DNA of 64,000 nucleotides from assembly GCA_022695795.1 (NCBI GenBank), contig MU404098.1:124001-188000 (forward strand), written 5' to 3'. The translations under genes and the position numbers were made by a program. The notes under the pieces were generated by a model that had not been told where the DNA came from, ran no database searches, and was given only the letters and a program-made list of their open reading frames with translations. Origin of the DNA: Biscogniauxia marginata (lineage: Eukaryota; Ascomycota; Sordariomycetes; Xylariales; Xylariaceae). The first letter of the stretch is position 1, and every line of letters begins with the position of its first letter. This document shows positions 33,425 to 44,538 of this stretch, piece by piece.

Positions 33425-33902
33425 CATGCGGGTCGTGTCTTTTATTGCTCCTGTCTCAAATGGTAACGGTAATACTAATAAATTAATCACCTAATTCTCT
33501 TCCCATCGATGGATAGACTGATTAGCTGGTGACCTTTGCACGCGTTCATTATGCTGCGATGCGCACACCGTAAGCATCAAAAACAAGTTCATATCAGCCT
33601 GCGTCGACTGATCCAAGGTGCTCATTTCGTGAATGCCATACTAGAAACCGCTCGTAACCCTCTGGCGCTCGTCCTTGAGCCAGATATTCAGATGGCGTCT
33701 ATCCGACATAATCCTTAGCCATCACGCGACCCTTCCCACAAAACCATGCGCTCGTCACAGCTTTCTCGAACCGCCTAATTTAACATCGGTGCTGCCGCTG
33801 ATACTGTCGATAGCAGCTTTCCACACAATCTGGTGCCGCAACTGGGGACTGCGAGACAGGCTCCACTAGCACCGTCCTGACGCGGTGGGACTTCGTTCTT
33901 GG
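33425..33902. other. Intergenic
   Basis: 3' flank of the riboflavin-kinase-like gene. Parts of the right half may belong to the eroded gene described at 33903, but no continuous frame is visible. Confidence 0.4.
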
Positions 33903-34010
33903 CTAGGGGTTACCGGGGCTGAAGTTGAGGCCCAAATCCAGACCGTCCGCGCTCTGGGTTACAACGTACCGCTATTTGCTAGAGATTTCTTAAAGCCTCC
34001 AGAGAGCTGA
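33903..34010 (+). pseudogene. Possible relic of a proline-dehydrogenase-like gene
   Basis: An open stretch reads LGVTGAEVEAQIQTVRALGY followed by VPLFARDF and a stop. This pattern (an E-V-x-x-x-I helix, then a LGY turn, then a strand ending in YA/FAR-E/D) resembles the block near the N-terminus of fungal proline dehydrogenases. Upstream frames are interrupted. The likeness is weak and short, so the identity is tentative. Confidence 0.25.
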
Positions 34011-34190
34011 TTAAACTGCTTAGATCGGGGTTACTATACTTGGATCTGTTACGAAGCACGACACGACTTATACATGCATTGAAAGCCTCGCTTTTCGTCA
34101 GTTTCGGATAATCCCAGGCTTAACAGCCTTGACGGTATACCTCTACCACCGCGTTCCCACTCACTCTTTAAGTAGTTAACTTGTTCTGTT

Positions 34191-34374
34191 TCTTATAGGT
34201 ACGAGCGATGCCATAATGACATAGTCATCTATCCCGGAGTCTTCCCTCTTTCGAAGCATAAGCGGCAAAAATAGCCAGTGTAATTCCCAAGGCAATAAGG
34301 ACGGTAATGGCTACGACAGTGTTGACAGCGAGCCTCGAGGTGCCAATAAGCATGATCTCTGTGGCGGTATCCAT
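34191..34374 (-). pseudogene. Relic of a rhodopsin-domain (PTH11-like) membrane protein
   Basis: On the minus strand an ATG at 34374 starts a frame with one transmembrane helix (VNTVVAITVLIALGITLAIF), then ASKEGRLR and a stop. In the next frame the sequence continues directly as IDDYVIMASLV. First helix, short loop, then a DDY block is the start of fungal rhodopsin-domain proteins like the one at 51166-52910. A single extra G in the GGG at the junction explains the shift. No continuation was found downstream, so only a 5' fragment remains. Confidence 0.5.
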
Positions 34375-34934
34375 GTTCGATGCCTCGCTTGAAAGCGCTT
34401 GGATTTATCTCGTAAGTGACTGGTTAGGTGAATCTCTACCGGAAAGTATAGCTCAGCAAGAAATTGTTCAATGGGTTCATTCAAAAGCAGGCAAAAGAAA
34501 TCGTGGACTCCCTATGGGGGGGATTCTATAAGTTACTCTGCTAGTGAGAAGGAATGAGAAAAAATAGCGTAATCTACAGCGAAGGGGCTGTAAGACGTGA
34601 AATGGTCTTCAAATACCGATCTTTCATCTTGAGTAGCGGTGCTCTCATGTCAGGCAGGTGCTTTTTAAGGTGGACTGAAGTGATGAGTGTTGTTAAGATT
34701 TCCAAAAAAAGAAAAAAAGAGGATTTTTGTGGCATGAGGTTGATTGATTGTTAACGAGTCTTCAAGACTTACGTCTTGGGGAATGCTACCTAACTAGGTA
34801 TATATCGGAGGGATTTGTAACAATTACACTGATTAAAAGCCATGAATAGGTATTTAAGCTGATAAGTGGCGGTTTAAAGTCTGGAACGGGGTTGAATACT
34901 GTAATGCATTATACACTAATATTATTAATATACC

Positions 34935-35161
34935 TGTTAGATGTCATATTCTTTCGTGACGCGGGAGGTGCCTTATCCCCCTATGTAAAGATTCTCTACA
35001 TCCCTTGGTCTTTTAGTAGACCAAGTATTAGTATCTATCATTCCCTCTCTCATAGGAATACACTGGTTGTGCCTAGCTTGAGATATACCCTACGTGGCAA
35101 AGCCAATGCTCTGAAGTTTATATCAATATATATAATACACAGGCTTTCGCCACATCTCAAC
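34935..35161 (+). mobile_element. Possible degenerate LTR
   Basis: The block starts TGTTAGATGT and ends ACATCTCAAC, near-inverted termini in the style of Copia LTRs, and holds an 8-bp perfect hairpin. There is no clear target-site duplication and the 3' terminal base does not fit CA, so the call is weak. It does not resemble the two solo LTRs elsewhere in the window beyond the termini. Confidence 0.25.
35004..35025. repeat. Perfect 8-bp inverted repeat
   Basis: CTTGGTCT (35004-35011) and AGACCAAG (35018-35025) flank the loop TTTAGT, in otherwise non-coding AT-rich DNA inside the possible LTR. Confidence 0.6.
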
Positions 35162-35625
35162 TTTGAACCCTGGCGGTGGTACAAAAGATTATAGCGTAAT
35201 TAAATGGCTTGTCACGTGGCAAGCAATAGTCTAACTCTGCGAATGCAGCTTACTTGTTCACAAAGACTGGTGCTAGCAAGTATCCCTGCCCGGGGGGCAC
35301 GAAAGAGAGACCACTCTTAATGTAGCAACCATCACTAAACAATGAAGATTAGATGTCAGGGACGCTGATTCGGATTTCTACAAGCTCGGATACCTTTAAC
35401 TCCGGCTGCACAACCCAACCTCATGCTTTCCAAGCTGTCCCCAACCTCTATTCTTTACTCCTCCTACTTATCGATTTTTTATGAGGCCAGGTAATTGGAC
35501 GGAATAAACTAGTGTCAGTCCACTGGCATCTAGACTCCTTTGTATCAGCATATGGTCTTTTTGATCCGAGAGATTTCTACATCGAAAACAGTACCATCAC
35601 GATTATTAGCATCGACACCTTGGCG
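35162..35625. other. Intergenic, upstream of the hydrolase
   Basis: Presumed promoter region of the frameshifted hydrolase. Nothing else is seen. Confidence 0.5.
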
Positions 35626-36368
35626 ATGGCTTCGCCGACTAAGCCCACTATTGTCCTCTTGCAGGGAACCTTCCAACTCCAGAGGTCTATCACAAGTTCG
35701 CCAGACTCGTTGAGTCTCGCGGCTTCCCCGTCGTGCAGCCTTCATATCCCTCTCTATCAGGCCAAGATGAGCAGGATTTCGCCAAAAAGACCTTGGCCGA
35801 TGACGTTGGCGTCGTCGAGGCAGTCATAAAGAAGCAGGTCGAGGGCGAAGGCAAGACGGTTCTGGTCGTCATGCATTCGTACGGCGGTCTAGTCGGCGCA
35901 GAGGCCGTACCAGAGGAACTCATCCTCAAGGACCGTAAATCCCACGGCCTACCCGGCGGCGTGGCTTACTTGTTCTACTTTTCAGCCTTCGTCATGCCAA
36001 TGGGCCAGTCCGTCGCAACGGCCGTGGGCGACTCTCCCGACCATGACCACTGGGATGGCCGGTTCAAGATGCGCGACCCACTCGCGACTATGTACTCCGA
36101 CCTGCCTGCGGACGAGGCCGCATACTGGTCCGACAGAGTGATCCCCCAGAGCAACGCAGTCAAGGACACGGTCATGAAACGGTGCGCCTACACATATGTG
36201 CCCTCGACATACGTAGTATGTACAGGGGACAAGGCGCTCCCGCCACCGGTGCAGGAGATGTTTGCGCAGCTGGCCGGGGCGGTGGTCAAGAAAATCGACT
36301 CTGGGCACTCGGCTATGTTGAGCAGGCCGGATGAGCTGGTGGCCCTGCTCGAGGAGGCGGCCATGTGA
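35626..36368 (+). pseudogene. Alpha/beta hydrolase with one frameshift
   Basis: The frame opens MASPTKPTIVLLQGTFQL and continues, one base out of phase, from 35679 as PEVYHKFARLVESRGFPVVQ to the stop at 36368. About 247 residues result when read across the shift. Family hallmarks are the N-terminal strand with the oxyanion turn (VLLQGTF), the nucleophile elbow VVMHSYGGLVG, and a C-terminal DSGHSAML with the catalytic His. This is the small alpha/beta-hydrolase (AB_hydrolase_6, salicylate-esterase-like) type. The shift lies in CAACTCCAGAG at about 35675-35683; a lost C from a CCC run would explain it. No intron fits. Either a recent pseudogene or a base-call error: both halves are otherwise undamaged. 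Confidence 0.7.
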
Positions 36369-38046
36369 TCGCTACCGGAAAGGGGGGGCTAGAAAATACA
36401 GAGTCTGCTAGCATAATGTAAAGATAACGCAATTGGATCGCGGCACTTCGACGTACAATAATCCAAAGATAGTACTACGAATCTATAGAACTAAAATTTT
36501 GCCGCCGTTGTCGACGAGACTTTGCTATTAATTGGGTATATCCTCGAGGTCCTTCTAGAGAGCTATCAACGTGGGCTCTAGACTCTATGGATTTTCTAAC
36601 CCCCGATCAGGCATTAACTGAGGGTGCATACATATGTGTGACCACAAACAAATATGCTTAGATGGAGGTGACACAAAATGGCCACTTATAAACACTTTAT
36701 AATATGATAACTAACTGCATACCTAGTTTATACTGTTAAGTTTCCCCTGGCCTCCTACCTTCCCACTAGGCCGGTTGTCCACTTCGCACCGGGGTATCCC
36801 GGCAAAAGCACACCATAAATTCAAGGTCGGCGGCGCCTTAAATCTATGTCGGTGTATACGCCCGGAAGGCACCGTGACACAGGTATGATTCTATAGATTT
36901 GGTTCCTTTGGTAATGTTCTAACCTTACCAGGGGTACCAACACCAGTCCCACTGCTAAGCCTGGAAAGTGCACGGGAACTGGGTGCTATATATCCGATGT
37001 CGAGATCAACATCATTTTGAAGGCACAGTCAGAAAGCCAGCACTGATATGACTCGAAGATCGATGCCGACTTTCTCGGAGGGTTGTCCGGCCGAGACATG
37101 TGACTCGGCCGGTACACTTTACATAGGACCGGATATCTATATAGGGGAAAACCCCGTCGTTGAGTGCGACGCGCCACGCGAGCTGATCCTGCCGCTATAA
37201 TTAATTCACGTTTTACGTTTTTTAAATTGTAATCGGGTTTAAATCGATATTTACCTGTTTAATAAAAATTTTAATAGGTTATATGTAATCCGTAGTATGG
37301 AAGATCGCGCATGCTTTCTTCTCCGCACTTAAGATAGATTACTACAATAGTTGATAATACCTTATTAATCAAGGACCTGGAAGTTCGCGGGACTGCGGCA
37401 TATGATTTGTAAGACTTGTGGTTTTACATGTATTTGCGAGATAAGCAAATATTAAGCCCACATCCATGTCTTATGCGGTTAATCGGCTTGGCTTAGTGAT
37501 AGTTACCTACCTTTGCAAGACATGGATTCAGTTTAGGCGCGAGCGTGATTTAGTAAATAAACGTAATCTGTCTTTTCATCTTCATAATAAAACATATAAT
37601 GCTAAGCTCATCTTTGAAGGACTACCTCTCTCTGCCACGAAAAACACGATTGAAAGGAATTTATCGAACCCCTTTGTGCTCTTTCATACCAATTAGGCCA
37701 TCCCGCCATCGCCCCGAAAGACTCGTGCTGTGGGGTTTAGTGCCGGGCCCGCGAATGGAACCCGGGCCGACGCAGGGTAGGAATAAGCTTTCGATGCGAG
37801 ATAGTCAACCCTCTTTAAGAAGATAAGGGCCTATATGCACTACCATATATGCAGGTATCTTAAACTAGCGGGCCCGTAATTGCTTTCCCAGGTATAGTGG
37901 TCATCGAAAATGTAACGATATCGTTGTACAACATAGTCGGTATGAACAAGGGCTAACCTTAAGGATGGAAGTCTTTCGAAGAACATCATAGAATTGCCAT
38001 TTTCAACCCTCCTTCACTCTTCTCCACGACCGGCACCGGATCCAAT
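36369..38046. other. Intergenic, AT-rich in part
   Basis: About 37190-37620 is markedly AT-rich with TAATTAATT and TTTTTTAAATT runs, which may be an old mutated repeat. A GC-rich block follows at about 37685-37790. No frame has recognisable features. The last 100 bp is the leader of the MFS gene. Confidence 0.45.
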
Positions 38047-39742
38047 ATGACCTCCCCGGTACTGTACGGAGAAAGGCAAGCGGCGAAAAATGTCAATGGA
38101 GATACGGCTTCTGAGCGCATCATTTTCGAGGGCTCGGATGGAAATGTCAGTGGTGAAGATGAGGCCTATAATACCGAAGATGATGGCGTGCTTGAGCGCC
38201 GGCTTCGACTCAAAATCGATTTGCGCTTGTGTACTATCGCCGGAATACTGTGCTCGCTCAACCTACTTGATTCCGGCGTCATCAGCTCCGCATCGGTCAC
38301 TTCCATGCCATCGGACTTGGGCTTGACTGGGAATCGGTTTAGCATTAGCATATTTATCTTCACCATTAGCTCTATTGTATTTCAACTGCCTTCGACGTTA
38401 GCAGTTCGCACGTTCGGGCCGAGGCTATGGTTCGCCTTTATTACCTTTTGTTTTGGCCTGATCACCTTGTGCACAGCCTTTATCCAGACCTGGCAGCAAA
38501 TGATTGCCCTGAGAGTCCTCCTCGGTATGGCTATGAGGTGAGTACAGAAAGTTCCGTATTGAGAGATCATATCTTCACAAGCTGGAATTACTTGTATACA
38601 TAGATCCTCTACTAACAAGCTTATAGTATGTGATACGGCCCCTTATCTTCGTGATTTATTGATAATACTCGTCCTGCGGAACTTGCAAAAGTTTCTGAGA
38701 TGTAGTTCCTCGGATTACAGACTAGAGCTAATGCGTAACAGGTGGTATATACCCTGGATTGACTTATCTGATCTCGACATGGTACCCTAGACGGGAGCAG
38801 CAGACGCGCTTTGCATTCCTACAAACCGGCGAAGTCATCATTCTCGCAACTGGTAGTATTGTCAACTTTGGCCTCAATCAGTTGAATGGACGGGGTGGTA
38901 TAGCCGGCTGGCGATACATGTTTCTCGTCCAAGGCGTCATATCTATGGTGATAGGGTGCGTCACCTATTTTTGGATCGTGGACTTCCCGGAAAATGCACA
39001 TCGATCATTTTGGTTTCTCACCGAGAAGGAACAAAAGCTCGCCGTGGCTAGGATCAATGCGGACCGTAAGGATGTCGAACCGGATCTCTTCACCTGGGGC
39101 AAGGTGTTCGTGCATGCGAAAGACCCCAAGATCTACGGCTTCGCATGCATGTTTTTCTTACTGAACTTGGTCTCTACCTCCCTGTCGTACTTCCTACCGA
39201 TAATATTGCAAAACGGGATGGGCTTCAGCGAGAATCAGTCGATCCTGCTTTCGGCTCCGCCCTACTATTATGCTGTGATACCGGTGCTCCTTTCGTCTTT
39301 TGTTGGCGATAAATATCGCCTTAGGGGCCCGGTTATAATCTTTAACTGCATATGTCTCATTGTAGGCTTTTGCATGCTCGGGTTCACGGATCAAGTTACA
39401 GTCCGCTATGTTGGGACGTACTTGGCTACCGGGGCCTATGTGAGCAACTGGGCTGCCTTGAGTACCTATCAGGCAAACAATGTTGCTGGCCAGTGGAAGC
39501 GTGCTTTCACAGCTGCGGCGGTGACCGCGATGAACGGCGCTGGAGGTATTGCTGGCAGCTTCATTGTAAGATCCCAGGAAGCACCCCGATACATAACCGC
39601 AGTCTGGGTATCTATTGGGTCACACATATTGATTATTGCTATTGTGTGTGGATTCTCCCTCTACTTCGCTTCAGCGAATCGACGGGCTGCTAAAGGGGCG
39701 GTGGTACTAGAAGGAATTGACGGATTTCGATACACGTTTTAG
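38047..39742 (+). CDS. MFS transporter, anion:cation symporter (Dal5-like) family
   Basis: Two coding blocks form about 490 residues with 12 expected membrane helices. The first (from 38047) has an acidic cytosolic N-terminus, then helices 1-4 (LCTIAGILCSLNLLDSGVIS onward). The second (to 39742) starts GIYPGLTYLISTWYPRREQQ, the family's helix-4 block, and runs to SLYFASANRRAAKG. ACS members carry small carboxylates, allantoate or vitamins. The junction is awkward. The strong donor GTGAGT at 38538 is out of phase with the acceptor AACAG at 38741. An in-frame join uses the weaker donor GTATGG at 38525 (exons 38047-38524 and 38742-39742, 492 residues) but drops about four residues in helix 4. 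Whether the gene is functional depends on which junction is used. Confidence 0.8.
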
Positions 39743-39979
39743 ATTATTGGGTATCAGCAAACGAAACGTAACGACCGACTATGACAGTCATGATATGATT
39801 ATATATGAGATCAAAAGTTAATTGAGAAATACTTCTATATAATATGATCAGACCAACAATCTAGTAAAATGTAGAAACGCCGGGTATGCACCAAAACAAA
39901 TCATAAACACCATTCACGACCATTCCCGTCAGATGCCAAACGCTGTGGTAAACCATGAACTCTCGCCTAATAAGACGCC

Positions 39980-41893
39980 TTACCATCCGAATTTCTCTAC
40001 TCTAAGGTTTATATCGGTCCCCGATCTAACCACTGCAGCACAAGAATTCCTAACAGACCTATTAAGGCCATCTGGACCAGAGACTACCACCCCAATGCTA
40101 CCATACGAGGTTGCGGTTAAGCCAGCAACGTAGGCAGAAATATCGGGCCTGCCGGCTTCTTGTGTAGGTTCGGGTATCGTGATGTGAACGCCTGCCTCAC
40201 GTAGCTCGTCTAGTCTGTCTGTCGGTATCCAGTGGCGCTGAGATCTTGAATGGATCACCCAGAGCAAGTGAACATTCCTTCTTCCTCGGTGAACATGTGC
40301 TAGGTCCCAGGCCATCGGGAAAACAACTGCAATGCCAGAACCACCTGCAACGAGCACGACATTCTCACTAGCCCTCAGCATGTTAAGCGGGTCTCGAGAT
40401 CCATATGGCCCCTCGAGTCTTACGGGAACAGATTCATTTAAATAAGCATGTTGTAGCAGATCATTTGTGAAGCCAGACTGAACTCGAATCAATAAACTAA
40501 GCCAAGCATGGTTAGGTAAGTCAGAAGATGTAACATCAGGAGCCGCCGATGCGATCGTAAAGGGGTGAGCTTGAAGTCCGTGATTACCACCAAGGCTTGG
40601 GATCGATACGAAAACGTGGTCTGCTGGGTGCCAGCCGTGGATGATGTTTTGCCGGAGCAGATTAGAGCACCGTCTCCTTTCCGATCGCGGAATGTCCCAG
40701 TCTGCTGAAAGCAGCAACGTTAAACCATCTTCAAGGATGGTAAGATCAGCACGGAAGTAGGCCGATTTCACACCTATTCTCCAGACCAGTCGATCAACGA
40801 AGAAGATAACCAGAGAAGCGCATATATACGGCCGGCTCGTGGCAAAATGTAACCACAGAAATGCCAACGCGACTATCTGTAAAAACACATGGGAGCTCAA
40901 AAAGAGCTCGTAATATTTATCGCGGAAGCTTCCGAGCGATGTGAAATACAGTAGTTCATAAGCCCCGAATGCGCCGATCCCAAGATAAATCACGGGTTCC
41001 AAGAAATAGTGTAGAGCGTCAAACGCGATAAGCCAGTCAGGCGAGAGGCAGAATCTCCATATGAGCATTCCCGCGAAATGAACAAAAGCCTCGAAACACA
41101 TAAGCTCGCCGACGCGGCGATGGTAGATGTTGAGAGCCTCGTACGACAGACCGGTCAGGAGCTTCAGCGGTTGGTTCTTGGCAGCCAGGAGGTAAAGGAT
41201 CGGCAGGTTGACGACGAAAATAAGTCCGGCACGGTCGGCGAACGCGAAGAAGAATCTCGCCTCGAAGGGAAGTTTATACAGGTGGAAGAAGACGTTGAGT
41301 CCCAGAAAGCTGCACACGAGGAGCGATGTCGCGTTCGACGGCAGAGTCCTGTTGATAAGCGGGATCGGTCGCGGTTGATAGATCAGCCACGATTTTAGGA
41401 CTGCCACTGGACTCATTTTAGTCCTCTGGCGAGAGACCCGGCCCTCAAGGAGAGGCTGTCGCTCAACGTCCGAATCATCTGGTTTGAGACTACTCTGCGA
41501 AACAGAAGATCCCTCAAACGTGCTGCTCGAAGAAGACCCGGCGTCGGCGTCGTTCTCGCCGTCTTCCGGTAGCTTCCGCGGGCTTCTGGGAGCACTCCCG
41601 TTTTCCTCGATCGCTCGCCATCTTCTCTTTTCTCTAAATGTCTCATATATGTGTAATATAGTGAATAGCGCAAGAATGCCTACCAAGACCACATTGTAAT
41701 AGGCAACGATGGCGCGACCGTCGAGGATGTAGAATATCAGCTCTCGAATGTATTTGATTTTGTCGGGGTCGTTCGGGATTCGCCGACCAGAAGCCGTCGA
41801 TAGTTCTCCGGTTAAAAGGGTAAATCGCGATGTTCGTAGGCTTTGACGAAGCACCTCGAGTGCCCATCCTTTATCGTCGTCATCCATGTTCAT
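39980..41893 (-). CDS. Ferric reductase-type transmembrane oxidoreductase
   Basis: A single exon of 637 residues. The N-terminal helix region and a Ser/Asp/Glu-rich cytosolic loop are followed by the ferric-reductase membrane core: LNIYHRRVGELMCFEAFVHF, HYFLEPVIYLGIGAFGAYEL and FLSSHVFLQIVALAFLWLHF hold the paired haem-ligand histidines. The C-terminal half has the FAD motif HPFTIAS, a GPYG loop (LEGPYGSRD), the NAD(P)H motif VLVAGGSGIAVVFPMAWDL, a VVVSGPDGL motif and the family-like end LRVEKFGW. It would move electrons from NADPH across the membrane to reduce metal ions or other acceptors. It is convergent with the MFS transporter, with 237 bp between the two stops. Confidence 0.9.
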   Translation of the reverse strand: MNMDDDDKGWALEVLRQSLRTSRFTLLTGELSTASGRRIPNDPDKIKYIRELIFYILDGRAIVAYYNVVLVGILALFTILHIYETFREKRRWRAIEENGSAPRSPRKLPEDGENDADAGSSSSSTFEGSSVSQSSLKPDDSDVERQPLLEGRVSRQRTKMSPVAVLKSWLIYQPRPIPLINRTLPSNATSLLVCSFLGLNVFFHLYKLPFEARFFFAFADRAGLIFVVNLPILYLLAAKNQPLKLLTGLSYEALNIYHRRVGELMCFEAFVHFAGMLIWRFCLSPDWLIAFDALHYFLEPVIYLGIGAFGAYELLYFTSLGSFRDKYYELFLSSHVFLQIVALAFLWLHFATSRPYICASLVIFFVDRLVWRIGVKSAYFRADLTILEDGLTLLLSADWDIPRSERRRCSNLLRQNIIHGWHPADHVFVSIPSLGGNHGLQAHPFTIASAAPDVTSSDLPNHAWLSLLIRVQSGFTNDLLQHAYLNESVPVRLEGPYGSRDPLNMLRASENVVLVAGGSGIAVVFPMAWDLAHVHRGRRNVHLLWVIHSRSQRHWIPTDRLDELREAGVHITIPEPTQEAGRPDISAYVAGLTATSYGSIGVVVSGPDGLNRSVRNSCAAVVRSGTDINLRVEKFGW

Positions 41894-42247
41894 CGTGGAG
41901 TCGGGCCGCCATTAAGGAGATAAGAGGTAGCTTGGGGAAAGTTGGAGAGGGAGGATCTTATCAGATTGATTGATAATCTATATGATCTCTGACGGTGGGC
42001 CTCTATCCGACCTCGGTAGCTTGGCAACTAAAGGGGTCCTGACTTCTAAGTCCTATTCAGCTCTCTGCAGATCTTACCCGACCTGGCGTTTCACTGCTCA
42101 CGCGGGTTGACCCTGACTCCGTCACCACCATTGCTAAGAGAATCAACAGACCACTCTTAGCGGCTCCTCGTGGATTTCGTTGGTTGATTGTTTGGATCCA
42201 TAATCACTTTTAATGCTAAGACTGTGGACCAATAGCTGCTACATAAC
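41894..42247. other. Divergent promoter
   Basis: Shared 354-bp upstream region of the ferric reductase and DUF218 genes. No further element is identified. Confidence 0.5.
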
Positions 42248-42919
42248 ATGGAAGCAGTTGTGGTGAATGCTTCTTCAGACATCACACGCGATGGGGGAAT
42301 TCTCTATGACTATCATCAACTCCATATGACACTCGATCGCAACGTGGACGCCGTGTTCTGTCTTTGCAGTCTGGATACACGCGTAGCAGAACGCGCTGCC
42401 CAGTTATTCCTGGATGGCTACGGGGACCACCTTATCTTCTCTGGTGGTAGTGGGAAGCTGACTGAAGGTCGTTTCAATAAACCGGAAGCTCGCGTCTTTG
42501 CAGACATAGCACTGCAGATGGGCGTTCCGGAACAGAAACTCATCGTCGAAACCTTGTCGAGTAACACCGGCGAGAATGTGCGTTTTACGTATGCCTTATT
42601 ACGAGAGAAAGGGCTCCTTCTGCGCTCGTTCATCCTCGTTCAAAAGCCGTACATGGAACGCCGAACTTATGCTACATTCAAAAAACAATGGCCCGACCCG
42701 AGCACTGGGATTATGGTTACATCACCACAGCTTACATGGGAGGAATATCCGAATGATGAAAATCCACAAGATCTTGTTCTGAATATTGCTGTCGGCGATC
42801 TAATTCGCATAAAAGAGTACCCAGCTAAAAGCTTCCAAATACCCCAAGACATTCCTGATCAGGTTTGGCAAGCTGCACAGCGACTCATCTGTGCGGGCTA
42901 CGACAGTCACCCCCCTTGA
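42248..42919 (+). CDS. DUF218 / YdcF-like protein
   Basis: A single exon of 223 residues. DUF218 hallmarks are VDAVFCLCSLDTRVAERAAQ at the nucleotide-binding-like N-terminal strand and loop, HLIFSGGSGKLTEGRFNKPE, EARVFADIALQMGVPEQKLI with the VETLSSNTGENVRFT motif, and VQKPYMERRTYATFKKQWPD. YdcF from E. coli binds S-adenosylmethionine, but no reaction is established for the family. There is no signal peptide, unlike the secreted SanA branch. Its stop is only 37 bp from the stop of the FAD monooxygenase on the other strand, so the 3' UTRs must overlap. Confidence 0.85.
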   Translation: MEAVVVNASSDITRDGGILYDYHQLHMTLDRNVDAVFCLCSLDTRVAERAAQLFLDGYGDHLIFSGGSGKLTEGRFNKPEARVFADIALQMGVPEQKLIVETLSSNTGENVRFTYALLREKGLLLRSFILVQKPYMERRTYATFKKQWPDPSTGIMVTSPQLTWEEYPNDENPQDLVLNIAVGDLIRIKEYPAKSFQIPQDIPDQVWQAAQRLICAGYDSHPP

Positions 42920-42956
42920 CTACCTCTCCCAGGTGTCTATGATAGCGCACGCCGCA

Positions 42957-44490
42957 CTACAGGTGTGGGCGATGATTTATGACAGTGGTTGCCAGAGTCT
43001 GCCAGTTCTCGATAGTCTCGCGCATAACATCGACTCCCCACATGAATCGGTTCCATTCCTTATCATTCCAATGATCGGGGTTCTGACCGTCACCTCGGCT
43101 GGCGTTGGCTATTGCCTGGTCTCTCTTCCTCTGCTTTTCTCCATCTGGCAGATGCAAGCTCTCCCCGGTCGCCGTCGCACTGGCTTGGATCCTCTCACCG
43201 CGCTCCTTTCTCACTACTTCGTACACCTTGAGGGCTAACTCGACGTCATCTGTGCAGGTGAAAGCTGCCGCCAGGGTGCCGGCGTCTTCTATCGCGTTGG
43301 CAGCTCCTTGAGCTACGAAAGGAAGCATGGGGTGGCACGAGTCCCCGGCCAGGGCTACTCGTCCTTTCACCCAGCATGGCAGTGGAGGAAGATCAGTCAT
43401 GGTCGTTTCCAGAATATCAGACTCTGGGGCATAGTCGATCAGATCCTGAACTAGCGGCGACCACTTGCTATAGAATTGACGCATCTCCTCCTTTCTTCCG
43501 CGCTTCGTCCAAGAAGGCCTTGAATCAACGCACGTCGCGGAGCCAGCTAATTGTCTAGACTTGACAGAGTGCAAGAGCACCACATTATACACGGTGTTCT
43601 TCCTTAAGGGATAGGCCATTATGTGGCCCCCTGGTCCCATATATCTCAACCCCATATTCTCTTCGAGAAGAGCTGCGACCCTGTCATCCTGAATCAATTC
43701 CTTCGGTAGCAATAGCCTATATGCAGCCTCGCCTGTAGGGATAAGCCGGTCGACATGACGACACGCGGTAGCTATCTGTCTCCGAACGATTGAATTCATA
43801 CCGTCGGCAGCTATTATCAAGTTTCCACTAAACCATTCGCATGTGCCGTCATGGTCAACTAAAACCCGGGCTTTGAAGTCCGAGTCGATCTCAAGAACCT
43901 TATGGTTTGTTAATATCCGACCTCCGCCCTCTTGGAAGGTATTGAGAAGAATACGCTGGAGATCGGCTCGGTGGACAACGGCGATCGGCGCGCCGTACTC
44001 CCTTTCAACATGAGACAGCGGGACTGATCCGAGTTCTTCATCATTATCGTATCTTCTGCGATATTATTAGCCGTCAGAGGTTATTGTGTACTGTTCATCT
44101 AGCTTAAAATTGCGAGCAAATGTCTTCCTCTTTATACAACAAACCTCCCTTCAGCTATACCTCTCCTACGACGGCATTTTACGCCTGGGCATTTTCTTAC
44201 CTTAAACTATTCCTCTCGAGTACATTCGCGTGTTCCATAACATCCTCAAGCACACCAAACCGGCGCAAAATGCGTGCCGCGTTCGGCGCAACCTGAATCC
44301 CAGCACCAACTTCAGTTACCTCCTTAACCTTCTCAAGAATAAGGACGTCGTGCCCCGTCTTTCGCATTCCTAAGCCCACGGCAAGCCCTCCGATGCCGGC
44401 TCCGATAACTAAGACCTTGAGGGGGCTGGCTGCATGTCGTCCTGAGAAAATACCGCTCTCAGAAGGCGATTCCATTTTGCTATTGTGCAT
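42957..44490 (-). CDS. FAD-dependent monooxygenase (salicylate hydroxylase-like)
   Basis: Exons in transcript order are 44490-44201 and 44055-42957 with a 145-bp intron, giving 462 residues. The Rossmann motif is VLVIGAGIGGLAVGLG with the closing acid at VLILEK. Later come VHRADLQRILL, the DG motif LIIAADGMNSIVRRQ, and GRVALAGDSCHPMLPFVAQG, the GD motif binding the flavin ribitol. These define the group A aromatic hydroxylases. The likely reaction is NAD(P)H-dependent hydroxylation of an aromatic acid or related ring. In-frame ATGs exist at 44529, 44490 and 44475. The first lies only about 10 bp from a TA repeat that could act as the TATA element, so 44490 or 44475 is preferred. Confidence 0.88.
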
Positions 44491-44537
44491 TACTTGATTA
44501 CTTTGGCGGGGATGCCCGGAACATCGCACCTAGTAAC

Positions 44538-44538
44538 T

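Noticed and set aside
37466..37826. Overlapping frames in the AT-rich block before the MFS gene
   Set aside because: No recognisable domain, biased composition, no splice or start context.
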